Assembly: GCA_024509875.1 (NCBI GenBank)
Contig: JAMPIV010016266.1
Span: 62,001 to 126,000 of the forward strand
DNA: 64,000 bases
Reading direction: 5' to 3'
Origin: Oreohelix idahoensis
Lineage: Eukaryota; Mollusca; Gastropoda; Stylommatophora; Oreohelicidae
In this document: positions 1 to 9,059 of the stretch, piece by piece
How positions within the stretch are numbered: the first letter of the stretch is position 1
How the letters are laid out: each line of letters starts with the position of its first letter
Made by a program: the position numbers and the translations under genes
Notes under the pieces: generated by a model
Databases searched by the model: none
What the model was told of the DNA's origin: nothing
What the model saw: only the letters and a program-made list of their open reading frames with translations

Positions 1-387
1 GAAGTCTGCGCTGTCTAAGAAGCGTATACATACTTTGAAGGCCAGCACGTGACAACACCTCGACATTTGTCACTTTATCTTTCCACGAGATGCCGAGGAT
101 GCGGCGTAGACACCGCAAATGGAAAGTATTGAGCCTTCTTTCTTGCTTAGCATAGGTCGTCCAGGTCTCGCTGCCATATAGGAGTGTGCTGGTGTCGCAG
201 GCATTATATACCGCAGCTTTGGTCTTCATTGTGAGTTTAGAGTTTCCCCAAACACGCGATGTGAGGCGAGCAAAGATAGCTGCAGCTTTGCCAATGCGGC
301 TGTCGATTTCTGCATCCAGTGAGAGTTTGTCATTGATGGTAGACCCTAGGTATGTGAAGTGGTGCACCACTGCCAATTCATAGTTAT
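1..387 (-). mobile_element. RTE-like LINE copy B, 3' part (runs off window)
   Basis: Nearly identical to 752-1138, which encodes the late RT and post-RT region of the same LINE family. It is the 3' part of an older copy whose upstream half resumes at 2481. The split is a later insertion (388-2466) bounded by a 14-bp duplication. The copy continues past the left edge of the window. No open frame of useful length remains here on the coding (minus) strand. Confidence 0.85.
374..387. repeat. Target-site duplication of LINE copy A, left
   Basis: The 14-mer caattcatagttat occurs here and again at 2467-2480, exactly flanking the inserted LINE. In the uninterrupted family sequence (about 1125-1140) it is present once. 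Confidence 0.9.
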
Positions 388-410
388 AATAATAATAATA
401 GCCCCTTCAG

Positions 411-1409
411 TCATAACTGACTATGGGAATGCGCCCCTGAGGTGACAGCCCTCAGCTGCTTATTTTCCTGGTGCTCCTTTCGACGTTTTCTCCTCACCTC
501 TGCTTCTTGTGTGAGCCTCTCTTCGCCCAATCTGAGGTGGCGCCGTAAATAGCATCGCCACTTAGTGCGATCGACAGCTTCATCCTCCCATGTTGCTGGA
601 TCCATGTCCAGTGCCCTCATATCTCTCTTGCGCACATCTTTGAACCTCAGCTGTGGTCGCCCAACTGTTCTCTTGCCATCTGCTAATTGTCCGTAGAAGA
701 TATCTTTTGGGATGCGACCATCTTCCATGCGGCGAACATGGCCAAGCCAGCGAAGTCTGCGCTGTCTAAGAAGCGTATACATACTTTGAAGGCCAGCACG
801 TGACAACACCTCGACATTTGTCACTTTATCTTTCCACGAGATGCCGAGGATGCGGCGTAGACACCGCAAATGGAAGGTATTGAGACTTCTTTCTTGCTTA
901 GCATAGGTCGTCCAGGTCTCGCTGCCATATAGGAGTGTGCTGGTGACGCAGGCATTATATACCGCAGCTTTGGTCTTCATTGTGAGTTTAGAGTTTCCCC
1001 AAACACGCGATGTGAGGCGGGCAAAGGTAGCTGCAGCTTTGCCAATGCGGCTGTCGATTTCTGTATCCAGTGAGAGTTTGTCATTGATGGTAGACCCTAG
1101 GTATGTGAAGTGGGGCACCACTGCCAATTCATAGTTATCGATAGTGATAACTGGTGCAGCACCCACATCCTGACTCAGCACATTCGTTTTCTTTAGACTT
1201 ATTGTGAGGCCAAAGTCCTTGCATGCTTTAGTGAAGCGATTCATCAAGCTCTGAAGCTCCTGTTGGCTTTGAGTGACGACTGCAGCATCATCAGCGAACA
1301 ACAAGTCTCTTATAGTGACCCTTCTGATTTTTGTTTTTGCCTTCAGCCTTGAAAGATTAAACAGACGGCCATCTGACCTAGTGTGAAGGCATATTCCTTC
1401 AGTTTGCAT
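411..1409 (-). pseudogene. LINE reverse transcriptase, C-terminal half (copy A)
   Basis: This 332-residue frame carries the LINE RT catalytic motif LLFADDAAVV near residue 37, then the thumb region and the C-terminal block with LLYGSETW, LRRILGI and LGHVRRMEDGR typical of RTE-like and related invertebrate LINEs. It overlaps the upstream RT frame (1343-1807) by a frameshift near 1380, so the element cannot make a full protein. RT would copy LINE RNA at the nicked target (target-primed reverse transcription). The clade is inferred from motif style; no search was run. Confidence 0.85.
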
Positions 1410-1807
1410 CTACTGAATGCATGTTTCAAGAGTAAGGCAAAGAAGATTCCGAAGAGGGTCGGAGCCAGAACACAGCCTTGTTTAACGCCACTTCGTATAT
1501 CAAAGGGCTGTGACGTGCTTCCAGCATATTGGACTGTTCCCTTCATGCCGTCATGGAATGACTTTATCATTTCCAGCATTTTAGAAGGGCAGCCTATTTT
1601 CAGGATGATTTTAAAGAGTCCATCCCTACTAACCAGGTCGAATGCTTTTGTGAGGTCTATAAAGGCGATATATAATGGTCTTTTCTGCTCTCTTGATTTT
1701 TCCTGAAGCTGGCGGAGAGAGAAGATCATGTCTGTTGTTGATCTGCCAGCTCGGAATCCACACCGTGACTCTGGATATATGCGCTCAGCTAACTTGTGTA
1801 GTCGCAT
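1343..1807 (-). pseudogene. LINE reverse transcriptase, fingers/palm (copy A)
   Basis: The 154-residue frame contains CGFRAGRSTTDMI, the palm A-motif LYIAFIDLTKAFD, and GVKQGCVLAPTLF (motif B region). It is the RT segment just before the ADDA-box frame at 411-1409 and is separated from it by a frameshift. Upstream it continues, frame-disrupted, into NNYRGISLL-like sequence at 1810-1870, where the 5' leader is joined directly. Confidence 0.85.
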
Positions 1808-1904
1808 TAAGATGACTTTGGCAAAAACCTTACCAACAATACTAAGAAGAGAGATGCCTCTGTAGTTATTGCAATCACTTCTGTCTCCTTTATTTTTATA
1901 AAGC

Positions 1905-2466
1905 TGGAGTGTCCTCTCCAGGGCGCGAGCTTGGGCACAGTTATATGGAGATCAAGCTGTTGCCCATGCAGCATGTTCCCCCTCTCCACACAGCCGGTAG
2001 ATCCAAAGGAACGGCAGTAGCCGATACAGTTTGGTACCAGCCATGTCGCAGGAGTTGCCAGAATAATGTCGATTCGACATTAGACTGCCTTAGGGACTCC
2101 GACTCCGGATTTATCCTCAGGGTTTACTCCCGAAGCCAATTCCATAAATGGATATTCCCGCAAGGCAGCGGTGGTTTGAATTCAGAGTTCCTTCTCTTAG
2201 ATAAGCTACCAACCAAAGATCACGAGCCCTATCTGCCCGAAGCTGCTGGTTTTAAGGCGCCAGTCGCTCGCCTTTGCCCCTTCTCCCGTCAGTGGAAACA
2301 GTTCCGCCGGGCTCAAATTGAGCCACACGTGAAGGCCGGGAGCTGGACTTGGTTGTCAGAGGCTGTTTGAGGCGCGTGCCATAGAAGTACTTTATCTGCA
2401 GTGAGAGCTTATCCTCACTACAACTCCCGGCAATAACAACCTTTTGGAACTAATTATGCAATTTTG
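1905..2466 (-). other. 5' leader (untranslated region) of LINE copy A
   Basis: GC-richer than the surroundings and with no recognisable protein on either strand; the plus-strand frame at 1909-2370 is an incidental ORF. It starts at the inner edge of the TSD (2466) and ends at the deletion join near 1905, so by position it is the 5' UTR, where LINE promoters usually lie. Confidence 0.65.
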
Positions 2467-2751
2467 CAATTCATAGTTATCGATAGTGATAACTGGTGCA
2501 GCACCCACATCCTGACTCAGCACATTCGTTTTCTTTAGACTTATTGTGAGGCCAAAGTCCTTGCATGCTTTAGTGAAGCGATTCATCAAGCTCTGAAGCT
2601 CCTGTTGGCTTTGAGTGACGACTGCAGCATCATCAGCGAACAACAAGTCTCTTATAGTGACCCTTCTGATTTTTGTTTTTGCCTTCAGCCTTGAAAGATT
2701 AAACAGACGGCCATCTGACCTAGTGTGAAGGCATATTTCCTTCAGTTGCAT
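2392..2751 (-). pseudogene. LINE RT ADDA-box segment (copy B)
   Basis: The 119-residue frame holds RRVTIRDLLFADDAAVVTQS, the same catalytic block as copy A. Its last residues read into copy A's leader because of the insertion, so the C-terminus is not native. Confidence 0.8.
2467..2480. repeat. Target-site duplication of LINE copy A, right
   Basis: Second copy of the 14-mer caattcatagttat. Immediately after it the host LINE continues with cgatagtgataactgg, as in the uninterrupted family sequence. Confidence 0.9.
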
Positions 2752-3660
2752 CTCTTAGAATGCATTGTTTTCAAGAGTAAGGCAAAGAAGATTCCGAAGA
2801 GGGTCGGAGCCAGAACACAGCCTTGTTTAACGCCACTTCGTATATCAAAGGGCTGTGACGTGCTTCCAGCATATTGGACTGTTCCCTTCATGCCGTCATG
2901 AATGACTTTATCATTTCCAGCATTTTAGAAGGGCAGCCTATTTTCAGGAGGATTTTAAAGAGTCCATCCCTACTAACCAGGGCGAATGCTTTTGTGAGGT
3001 CTATAAAGGCGATATATAATGGTCTTTTCTGCTCTCTTGATTTTTCCTGAAGCTGGCGGAGAGAGAAGATCATGTCTGTTGTTGATCTGCCAGCTCGGAA
3101 TCCACACTGTGACTCTGGATATATGCGCTCAGCTAACTTGTGTAGTCGCACTAAGATGACTTTGGCAAAAACCTTACCAACAATACTAAGAAGAGAGATG
3201 CCTCTGTAGTTATTGCAATCACTTCTGTCTCCTTTATTTTTATACAGTGTTACAATCTTGGCATCTCGCATGTCTTGAGGAATAGTTGTCTCTTCCCAGC
3301 ACTGGCACAGCATCCTATGCAGGGGATGTAATAGCGTGCTCTTACAGCATTTGATTAAATCAGGAGGAATCCCATCAATGCCTGGTGCTTTGCCAGAGGC
3401 CAAGCTATTAATGGCCTTGCTGAGTTCCTCTAATGTTGGTTCGGCATCCAGCTCCTCCATAGTTGGCAGACTGTTGACACCATCAAGGGCTGCAGGCGTA
3501 ACGGTATTGTCTCTAGCGTAAAGCTCAGAGTAGTGCTCGACCCACCTCTCCATCTGCTTACCCTTATCGGTTAGCTTCTCTCCGCTGATGGTTTTTAGCG
3601 GTGCCGTCTTACTTTTATGGGGGCCAAGTGCTTTCTTTATACCGTCATACATTTGTCTAT
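2481..3660 (-). mobile_element. RTE-like LINE copy B, upstream part
   Basis: Continues copy B after the insertion. It includes RT from the pre-RT linker (near 3652) to the ADDA box (near 2640). Upstream of about 3660 no LINE sequence is recognisable, so copy B is 5'-truncated without its endonuclease. It differs from copy A at scattered positions, including an altered stretch near 2735-2775 that breaks the frame. Confidence 0.85.
2888..3652 (-). pseudogene. LINE reverse transcriptase, N-terminal half (copy B)
   Basis: This 254-residue frame contains, in order, a linker with ERWVEHYSELYA (about residue 35), the pre-RT block GKAPGIDGIPPDLIK (about 88), DAKIVTLYKNKGDRSDCNNYRGISLL (about 130-155), CGFRAGRSTTDM (about 183) and palm motif A LYIAFIDLTKAFA (about 212). 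The last differs from copy A's KAFD by an Asp to Ala change outside the catalytic Asp. The frame breaks at about 2890. The product would be the reverse transcriptase of an RTE-like LINE. Confidence 0.85.
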
Positions 3661-3663
3661 GAA

Positions 3664-3822
3664 TGTAGTGTCCTGTATTTAGATATGAGGAGAGAGTTAC
3701 GGGACTTGGAATAATGGCCGTTGTGAGATGTTAGACACGTTTGTATCTCTATGTGTAATAAATGTTAAGAACGTCGAGAGTCTAGCATTGGTTCATTTAG
3801 AGGACTAAGATAGAATACCACA
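3664..3822 (+). mobile_element. Possible short solo LTR
   Basis: A 159-bp block starts TGTAGT, ends ACCACA, and carries AATAAA (about 3759) followed by a region resembling Ty3/gypsy LTR 3' sequence. No convincing 5-bp duplication flanks it and no internal domain is present, so the call rests on shape only. Confidence 0.3.
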
Positions 3823-5229
3823 ATAATAATTTTTGTTTAAACCACATATTTCTGTAAAAACCAAAGATGAAACTACTGTTACTAATATTATTTACACATA
3901 GGCCTACCACATTCTATTTTATGTTTCCTAGAAGAATTTTGCCACTATTCATTTGCTTTCACGGTAGTCATAAATACATTGTGACTGGCTTTGACACCCA
4001 GTGTAATAAACATTGCAGTGCTGATGGCAAACAGGTATGCTGCTGAGAACACAGTTCCTATCTCTTTTTATATAACATATAAGTGGCATAGTGTCAGAAA
4101 CGTTCTTCAAAGCTGAGTCTGCTTGAGGTCTAACAATATAAGTAGGCCTAGCTGTATTTTCTTGGATACTTAGTGTACTCAGAACAGCAGAAGCTTTAGT
4201 TAATTGGTGAAGCAAATTTCTCTTGAAATGTATCTTAATGAAAACAATATAACATTGAAGTACTGACCTCCTGTAGGCCTACTTCAAGTTGCCAGAAGAA
4301 AATGTTTTCCAATTTAAAAAAAAATATTCAATTATGTACATAATAATAGCCAACTCTTTGGTCCAGGAGGTCATACCCATTCATTGAATTGTTGTATTCA
4401 TCTATAATTTTCAGCTTTACAATATTTTTTTTTCTTTTTATAGTTAATGAAGAAAAATATCCCATTCAACCTCTGATGGGTTATAATAAGTAGGCCGTAT
4501 ATATATTGTTTTCAATTCCAAACAATTTGAACAACTGCCGATATGAGAAAGAAACATCACATTTGTCAAATCATTGTAAATAGGGACAATCACAATTATG
4601 CTTATACGTTAAATAAAAAACTTAAAAAAAAAAAAAAAAAAAAAAATCAAGAAGAAAATCTGAACAAGAATAATATTAAAGTGGAGGAGTGTAAAGGCCT
4701 GGTGGTTCTAGTTATATAACTGACTTAAACAGATATTTAATTGACTTTCATCTGTTAAGTCATGTGCATTGTAAGAACAGCATCAGACCTTCACATTCCC
4801 AGCCACTATATATTAACACGAACAAATGTTAATATACAGTGGCTTGGAATGTGAAAGTCTGATGCTGTTCTTACAATGCATATGACTTTTAACAGATTAA
4901 AGTCAATTAAATTTACTTAAATATGTGCTTACAATGTGCTTCCATGTAGTTATGGTCTTTACTTAGACCTGAAAAAACACAAGGAAAACTGATTTCTTGG
5001 TCTTTTTATCTCTAAAGGTTGTATGCAACATCTTGCTTGTTTGTGTCATGTACCATCTACATTCAAATATAACTAAGGTACAGAGTCTTCAGTTTAAAGG
5101 GAAAATTTCTTAATATCATGTTGAGAGTGCTGGTATAGTATTGCTTCTTCTCCAGTAAGAAGTCAGAAGAGGGTTCTCTTGAGGTGTAATTCCTCTTAGC
5201 AAATAAATAGTGGCCTGTACCCAAATGTT
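3823..5229. other. AT-rich non-coding stretch
   Basis: No supported gene; the small frame at 3949-4215 has no recognisable domain. It holds a 23-A run (4624-4646) and the large hairpin at 4735-4910. Confidence 0.6.
4735..4910. repeat. Long inverted repeat (hairpin), about 84-bp arms
   Basis: Arms at about 4735-4818 and 4827-4910 are near-perfect reverse complements, separated by only 8 nt. Inner arm sequence tgttaatata pairs with tatattaaca; the core gcattgtaagaacagcatcaga is shared. A few substitutions and small indels distinguish the arms. A transcript from either strand would fold into a long hairpin. It may be a fold-back/MITE element or an inverted duplication. Confidence 0.85.
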
Positions 5230-5740
5230 GTATTAGGGTCTAAAAAATCTTTAGAGCTTGCCTACTGTTTGAATCCACTTCAGGATCATATGATGTATCT
5301 GAACCAAAATATGTGAACATGTTCACCACATATCCAGTTGCTTTTATGTGATATTTGCTTGGTTTATGTGGATTATATTGCTTGTATTTGCCATCTGCTT
5401 TTGTACCCTTTGCATGTTTCATCCAAACTGAGATTTTGGAATGAGTAAAAGGCATTCTGGAATTTTTGTAACAAAATGTTCATAAATGGTTCAGTCTTTT
5501 CTTTTTTTCTTGTGAGTGTCATCAGAGACATGAAGCATAATATGATATAATGTTTCATATCTATTTCTTGATAACATGTGACTAAACCAAGGTGTATACA
5601 ATTCTGCAGATTTAAACCTGTAGTCACAAATGAATGGTTTATTAAGAATCCTAATATTTATTAGGACAGCAGTAAAGTTATGCAGTTCAGGACATGTCAC
5701 TTTGGTCCATCGAGCATACATTAAATATTGTTTTGAAGGA
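5230..5740 (-). pseudogene. PiggyBac-type transposase relic
   Basis: Three overlapping minus-strand frames read together like the middle of a piggyBac (DDE_Tnp_1_7) transposase. ELYTPWFSHMLSRNRYE matches the conserved 'R..F..I...L' block. EPFMNILLQKFQNAF leads to NLSLDETCKGYKSRW, the first catalytic Asp block (usually LDEGM). TGYVVNMFTYFG comes next in the family order. Two or more frameshifts and missing termini show it is dead. No TTAA ends were found, so only an internal fragment is claimed. It is clearly more diverged than the piggyBac at 29284-31575. Confidence 0.75.
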
Positions 5741-7249
5741 TTAATCTTAATACACTTGAGTTTGGTATAATAACTGATGCACTAACACATTCAATCTTTA
5801 ATTTCATCAGTAAATAAAACAATGTATTATTTCAGTGGGGTTGACAGGTCAAGCCCCTTAGTCACACCTTTTGACAAAACTGAAATGCATTCTGTGTCAT
5901 GCCTTCAGCAGTTTCTATCCACTCTGAGACTCCACTTGTTTGAAAGGATTTTTTCCCTTTACTGGCAGAAAGTTTAGCAATTGTTATGCTACCTCATACC
6001 TGTTCATTCAGCTGTTCTGTATCCCCATCTTGCTATAATTCTATTCTGTTCACTGAGAAATAAGCAGCTGTTCTTGATCAGCTTATATCCAGTGTTAAGA
6101 AGATGAATCTCTTGCAAATGCTCATAAACAAAAAATTAGTAGTGCTAGTAATGGATATAATGAAGGATATTATTTCAGCTTTCTAAATTATTTTCCCCAT
6201 TCCCAAACATTCATACACTTATGCCAATGTATTGAAATGATTTAAACCAGCTTATTGTCAGGTATTTTCAAATTTTCTTTTCAAATTCAGTCATATATCT
6301 CACTGGTACAAGATATGGCCTGCAGATACATGTAAGGGAAAATGTGGTATGTAGTACTACTCATGGGTTACAGCGAGTTTAAGCTGTTTAACAAAACTTG
6401 AAACTGACTTGTGGTAAGGTTAAGGCAAGCTACAATGTAAGTACCAATAGCCAGTGTGGCAACATACAAGATAAAATCTTCTTAAGCCTTATCCAAACTT
6501 CTATTATTTTTTTTTTAATGTATAAATAAAAATAGTCAGTTTAGCCTCAGTTATAAATTACAATATAGGCCCTTTGATGCCTTTAAGTCCAAATAATTTC
6601 TTCAGTTGACAAAACCTTATGTGGCTTCACTTTTCCTGTCCAATAACTGTAAATAATGTCAATTTAAATTTCTAAATTTTGTGGGTGTTTGCATGTGTGT
6701 GTTTTTCCATTTACTAAAAGTTGTCTGTTCATACATATGACAGTGTAACAACTAAACAAACAAACAAAATAAAAAGGGATGGGAAGGAAGTAGAGTAATG
6801 TGAAGGCTTGAAGCGTTTGGACTGATTTTTTTAATGTGCTTTTAATTTTTCATCAACAATATGTAGCACTTATACCTCACAAGATCTTCATTTTTCCCCT
6901 GCCATGCCTCACTAATCATTAAATATTTGTTTTTGTTCTTGCTATAATCATTTAATAGTTGATTAATTTCCAGCTCTGCTTTTTCATTTCATCAAGCTCT
7001 GCACTCATTACCAAGGCTGTTGATGACAAGCTGATTCATTATTTAGTTCTCACATTACTAACTCCAGTCTTCCCCTTTTTAATATATATAGAATATATTT
7101 TTTACTGTGATCACCTGATCTATTGTTCTGTCTGCCATTCATGACATCCCTCTTTATTCTTACTCCTTTTATGTCAGCTATGTTCCCATGCAGGGGATTT
7201 CTTCTGTCTGTAGTTATCAGCATGTAGGCTTTTTGCTTCGGCCATCACA
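5741..7249. other. AT-rich non-coding stretch
   Basis: I see no gene, RNA or recognisable repeat here. The small frame at 6959-7144 is hydrophobic and Phe/Leu-rich from AT-rich DNA, with no known domain. Confidence 0.5.
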
Positions 7250-7263
7250 TATCTGGATCTAAT
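7250..7263. repeat. SINE target-site duplication, left
   Basis: tatctggatctaat, repeated exactly at 7613-7626. Confidence 0.9.
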
Positions 7264-7612
7264 ATATTTTTTTTTGCGTACGCCAGCTATTACTTGAAGC
7301 GAAATCTCAGGTTAGTATGTTTTACCTGAGACTGATTTTTACGTGAGTATCCCTTTTTCTTGTACAGAGACAGGTGTTCCTCGCCATTCAGGCAGATATT
7401 CACCGATTTCAGAGGTACCCATTAGAGCTGGGTTGGCTAAGGAGCTGCCAGTCCCTGGTTGACGACACTCTTTCAAATGTACTCACCAGGGCTTGAGTTA
7501 ATCCAGTCGAAATCCTGGCCGACGAAAATCTTCAAATGTCCTTGCCTGGGTTTCATCCTAGGTCACTCGGTCACCAGCACAGTTTGGTAACCACTATGCC
7601 ATCGTGGCTCCC
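7264..7612 (-). mobile_element. tRNA-derived SINE
   Basis: Read on the minus strand the 349-bp unit begins gggagccacgatggcatagtgg, which contains an A-box-like TGGCATAGTGG. About 45 nt on is a degenerate B-box region (GATGAAACCCAG), then an unrelated body and an A-rich tail (7264-7275 on the plus strand is T-rich). It is bounded by a perfect 14-bp duplication, tatctggatctaat, at 7250-7263 and 7613-7626, proving retroposition. SINEs are copied by a partner LINE's enzyme. Confidence 0.85.
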
Positions 7613-7626
7613 TATCTGGATCTAAT
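7613..7626. repeat. SINE target-site duplication, right
   Basis: tatctggatctaat, matching 7250-7263. Confidence 0.9.
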
Positions 7627-7656
7627 CAATACCGATCCAAGTATGTACTTCATAGT

Positions 7657-7921
7657 CTTACTTACTTACTTAGTCGTTCCCCTTCTACCATGAGGTGTAG
7701 AGGTTTGGAAGAGAGAGCGCCAGACTATCCTATTGGCTGTCTTTCTCCTGGCCTAGTTATATTCTTGTTCTCGGTCCTTCAAAGATTGTCTAATGTTGTC
7801 CTCCCAGCGGACTCTGGATCATCCTGGGGGTCTGGATCCCTGGCTCTTTGTTTCCCATGCTTGTCATGGTAGCTGATCTTCTCCCATTCTGCAGACATGG
7901 CCAAACCATCTCAGTATCTTA
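7657..7921 (-). mobile_element. RTE-1 LINE 3'-end fragment
   Basis: 5'-truncated 3' end of the most frequent LINE here (called RTE-1 below). The minus strand encodes WFGHVRRM-like and DRIVWRSL-like C-terminal residues, and the 3' terminus is a (TAAG)n tail (7657-7673 on plus: cttacttacttacttag). Homologous ends lie at 20316, 34880, 48428, 50381 and 54285. Confidence 0.8.
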
Positions 7922-7965
7922 AATAACCATCATGTAACAAATTGTATAAGATTTTGTTACACATA

Positions 7966-8196
7966 ACTCTTAGTATACGAGCGGCTCTTAGAGAGGCCGA
8001 TGATCGATCCCCGTCAATAGCGAAAATTTATAGGTGAATGCATGTTTAAAACCACTGAACAATTTAGTTATGTGCATGATATAGGGGTTTCATTTCTTCA
8101 CATTTTGATATATAACACTTATGTTATCTTTATAAATAAATTGTTTATTGCAAAATCTGTAAAGGTAGTCATGAAATTAGCTCGTATACTAAGAGA
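7966..8196. mobile_element. MITE with 17-bp terminal inverted repeats and TA duplication
   Basis: Ends ACTCTTAGTATACGAGC (7966-7982) and GCTCGTATACTAAGAGA (8180-8196) are inverted repeats with one mismatch, flanked by TA at 7964-7965 and 8197-8198. It is 231 bp long with no coding capacity. TA target sites suggest Tc1/mariner or pogo mobilisation. It ends only 20 bp before the first predicted exon of the zinc-finger gene. Confidence 0.75.
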
Positions 8197-8216
8197 TAAT
8201 TCATTTTTCTTCTCAG

Positions 8217-8292
8217 ATTACAAAAAAATATGGAACAGAAGATCCCATTCCTGGATCAAAAAATAAAACAGGACATCAGTACAAATTTTAAA
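8217..8292 (+). CDS. Zinc-finger gene, exon 1 (first visible coding exon)
   Basis: A pyrimidine-rich acceptor (tcatttttcttctcag, ending 8216) and a strong donor, GTGAGT at 8293, bound this exon. ATG at 8230 opens 21 codons, MEQKIPFLDQKIKQDISTNFK, ending in phase 0. The reading frame is also open back to 8217 (incoming phase 2), so more coding sequence could lie upstream beyond what I can see. It joins exon 2 in frame. Product: N-terminus of a C2H2 zinc-finger protein, presumably nuclear. The exon lies 20 bp downstream of a MITE. Splice sites are predictions by eye. Confidence 0.6.
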
Positions 8293-8509
8293 GTGAGTTT
8301 TTTTTGTAATTTTTTATAAAAAACATTTTATACAGCCAAAGGCAGTTACACTAAGAAATCTGTTAAAATATTGTCCATTTTAACATTTTATTACTTTTTG
8401 ATAGGTTCTTTTCTTTTCTTTTTTTCTTTGTCAATGTAATGACTGGGGCAATATTTAAGACTGAGGTGATTTGTTTCAAACATGAATATGCTCAATTATT
8501 TGTTTTCAG

Positions 8510-8624
8510 GGACACACAGTGAAGATAGAAAATGAAAGTGAGGATAATGGTCATGTTCCTGCAGGGAGAGAGAGTACGAGGACAAGTTCCACATCTGTAT
8601 ATCCTGCTGGGGACAATTTACTCA
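8510..8624 (+). CDS. Zinc-finger gene, exon 2
   Basis: Acceptor tttgttttcag ends at 8509 and donor GTAATG starts at 8625. The 115-bp exon reads 38 codons beginning GHTVKIENESEDNGHV, plus one base (phase 1). The VKIENESED stretch resembles acidic, possibly SUMO-acceptor-like leaders common before zinc-finger arrays; the rest is Ser/Thr-rich. The split Ser codon is completed by 'gt' at the start of exon 3 (or of exon 5 if the middle exons are skipped, since both begin 'gt' in the same phase). Confidence 0.65.
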
Positions 8625-9059
8625 GTAATGCTTTACAACTTTTTAACATAAATGTAACCTGTGCTCACAATATGTTACAACTATCAACAAATATGTAACA
8701 TAATAAGTGTTATTTGTACACATCCACCACAAACATCATTATTTTTAAGGGTGTATGCACAGGTATATATATTTTTTTTTAATTTCAATAATTTATTTTT
8801 TATTTTTTCAGGTATCTTTAGTCCACACAGAAAATCCCTTTCTGCAAATTTTACTTGTTTGGGGCAGTGGCGTACCAAGGGTTTATAACCCCTGGTCACT
8901 GCCAAATAAAATATATGTTCATTTTGTAGACCAATCAAAAGAAAGTTTAAAGGACTATATGAAGCACCGTCATGACTTTTAAATTCTTCTAAGAGCACCA
9001 GGATGAATTATTGTAAAAATATGAAATTTAAGAATTAGTTAAACACAAAAGAAAAGAAA
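8625..9059. other. Intron 2, proximal part
   Basis: AT-rich. Small frames in both directions carry no domain; nothing else is recognised. Confidence 0.5.

Larger units (their letters stand above)
388..2466 (-). mobile_element. RTE-like LINE copy A, internally deleted, inserted in copy B
   Basis: A 2,079-bp minus-strand non-LTR retrotransposon with a (TTA)n-type 3' tail at 388-400 and a 14-bp TSD. Read on the minus strand it has a roughly 560-bp GC-richer 5' leader (2466 to about 1905), then RT starting near the motif that precedes NNYRGIS, then the C-terminal LINE domain. The endonuclease and early RT are missing. The join lies at a short shared tract (tataaaaataaagg) that in copy B (about 3225-3250) belongs to full RT sequence, so the deletion probably arose at a microhomology. 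Because both termini and the TSD are intact, it moved as a short derivative, presumably using enzyme from a complete relative (inference). Confidence 0.88.

Noticed and set aside
1909..2370. 153-codon plus-strand ORF
   Set aside because: Lies antisense in the 5' leader of the minus-strand LINE; no domain, and explained by GC-richer composition.
3949..4215. 88-codon minus-strand ORF as a gene
   Set aside because: No domain, no splice or promoter context; length is expected by chance in this DNA.
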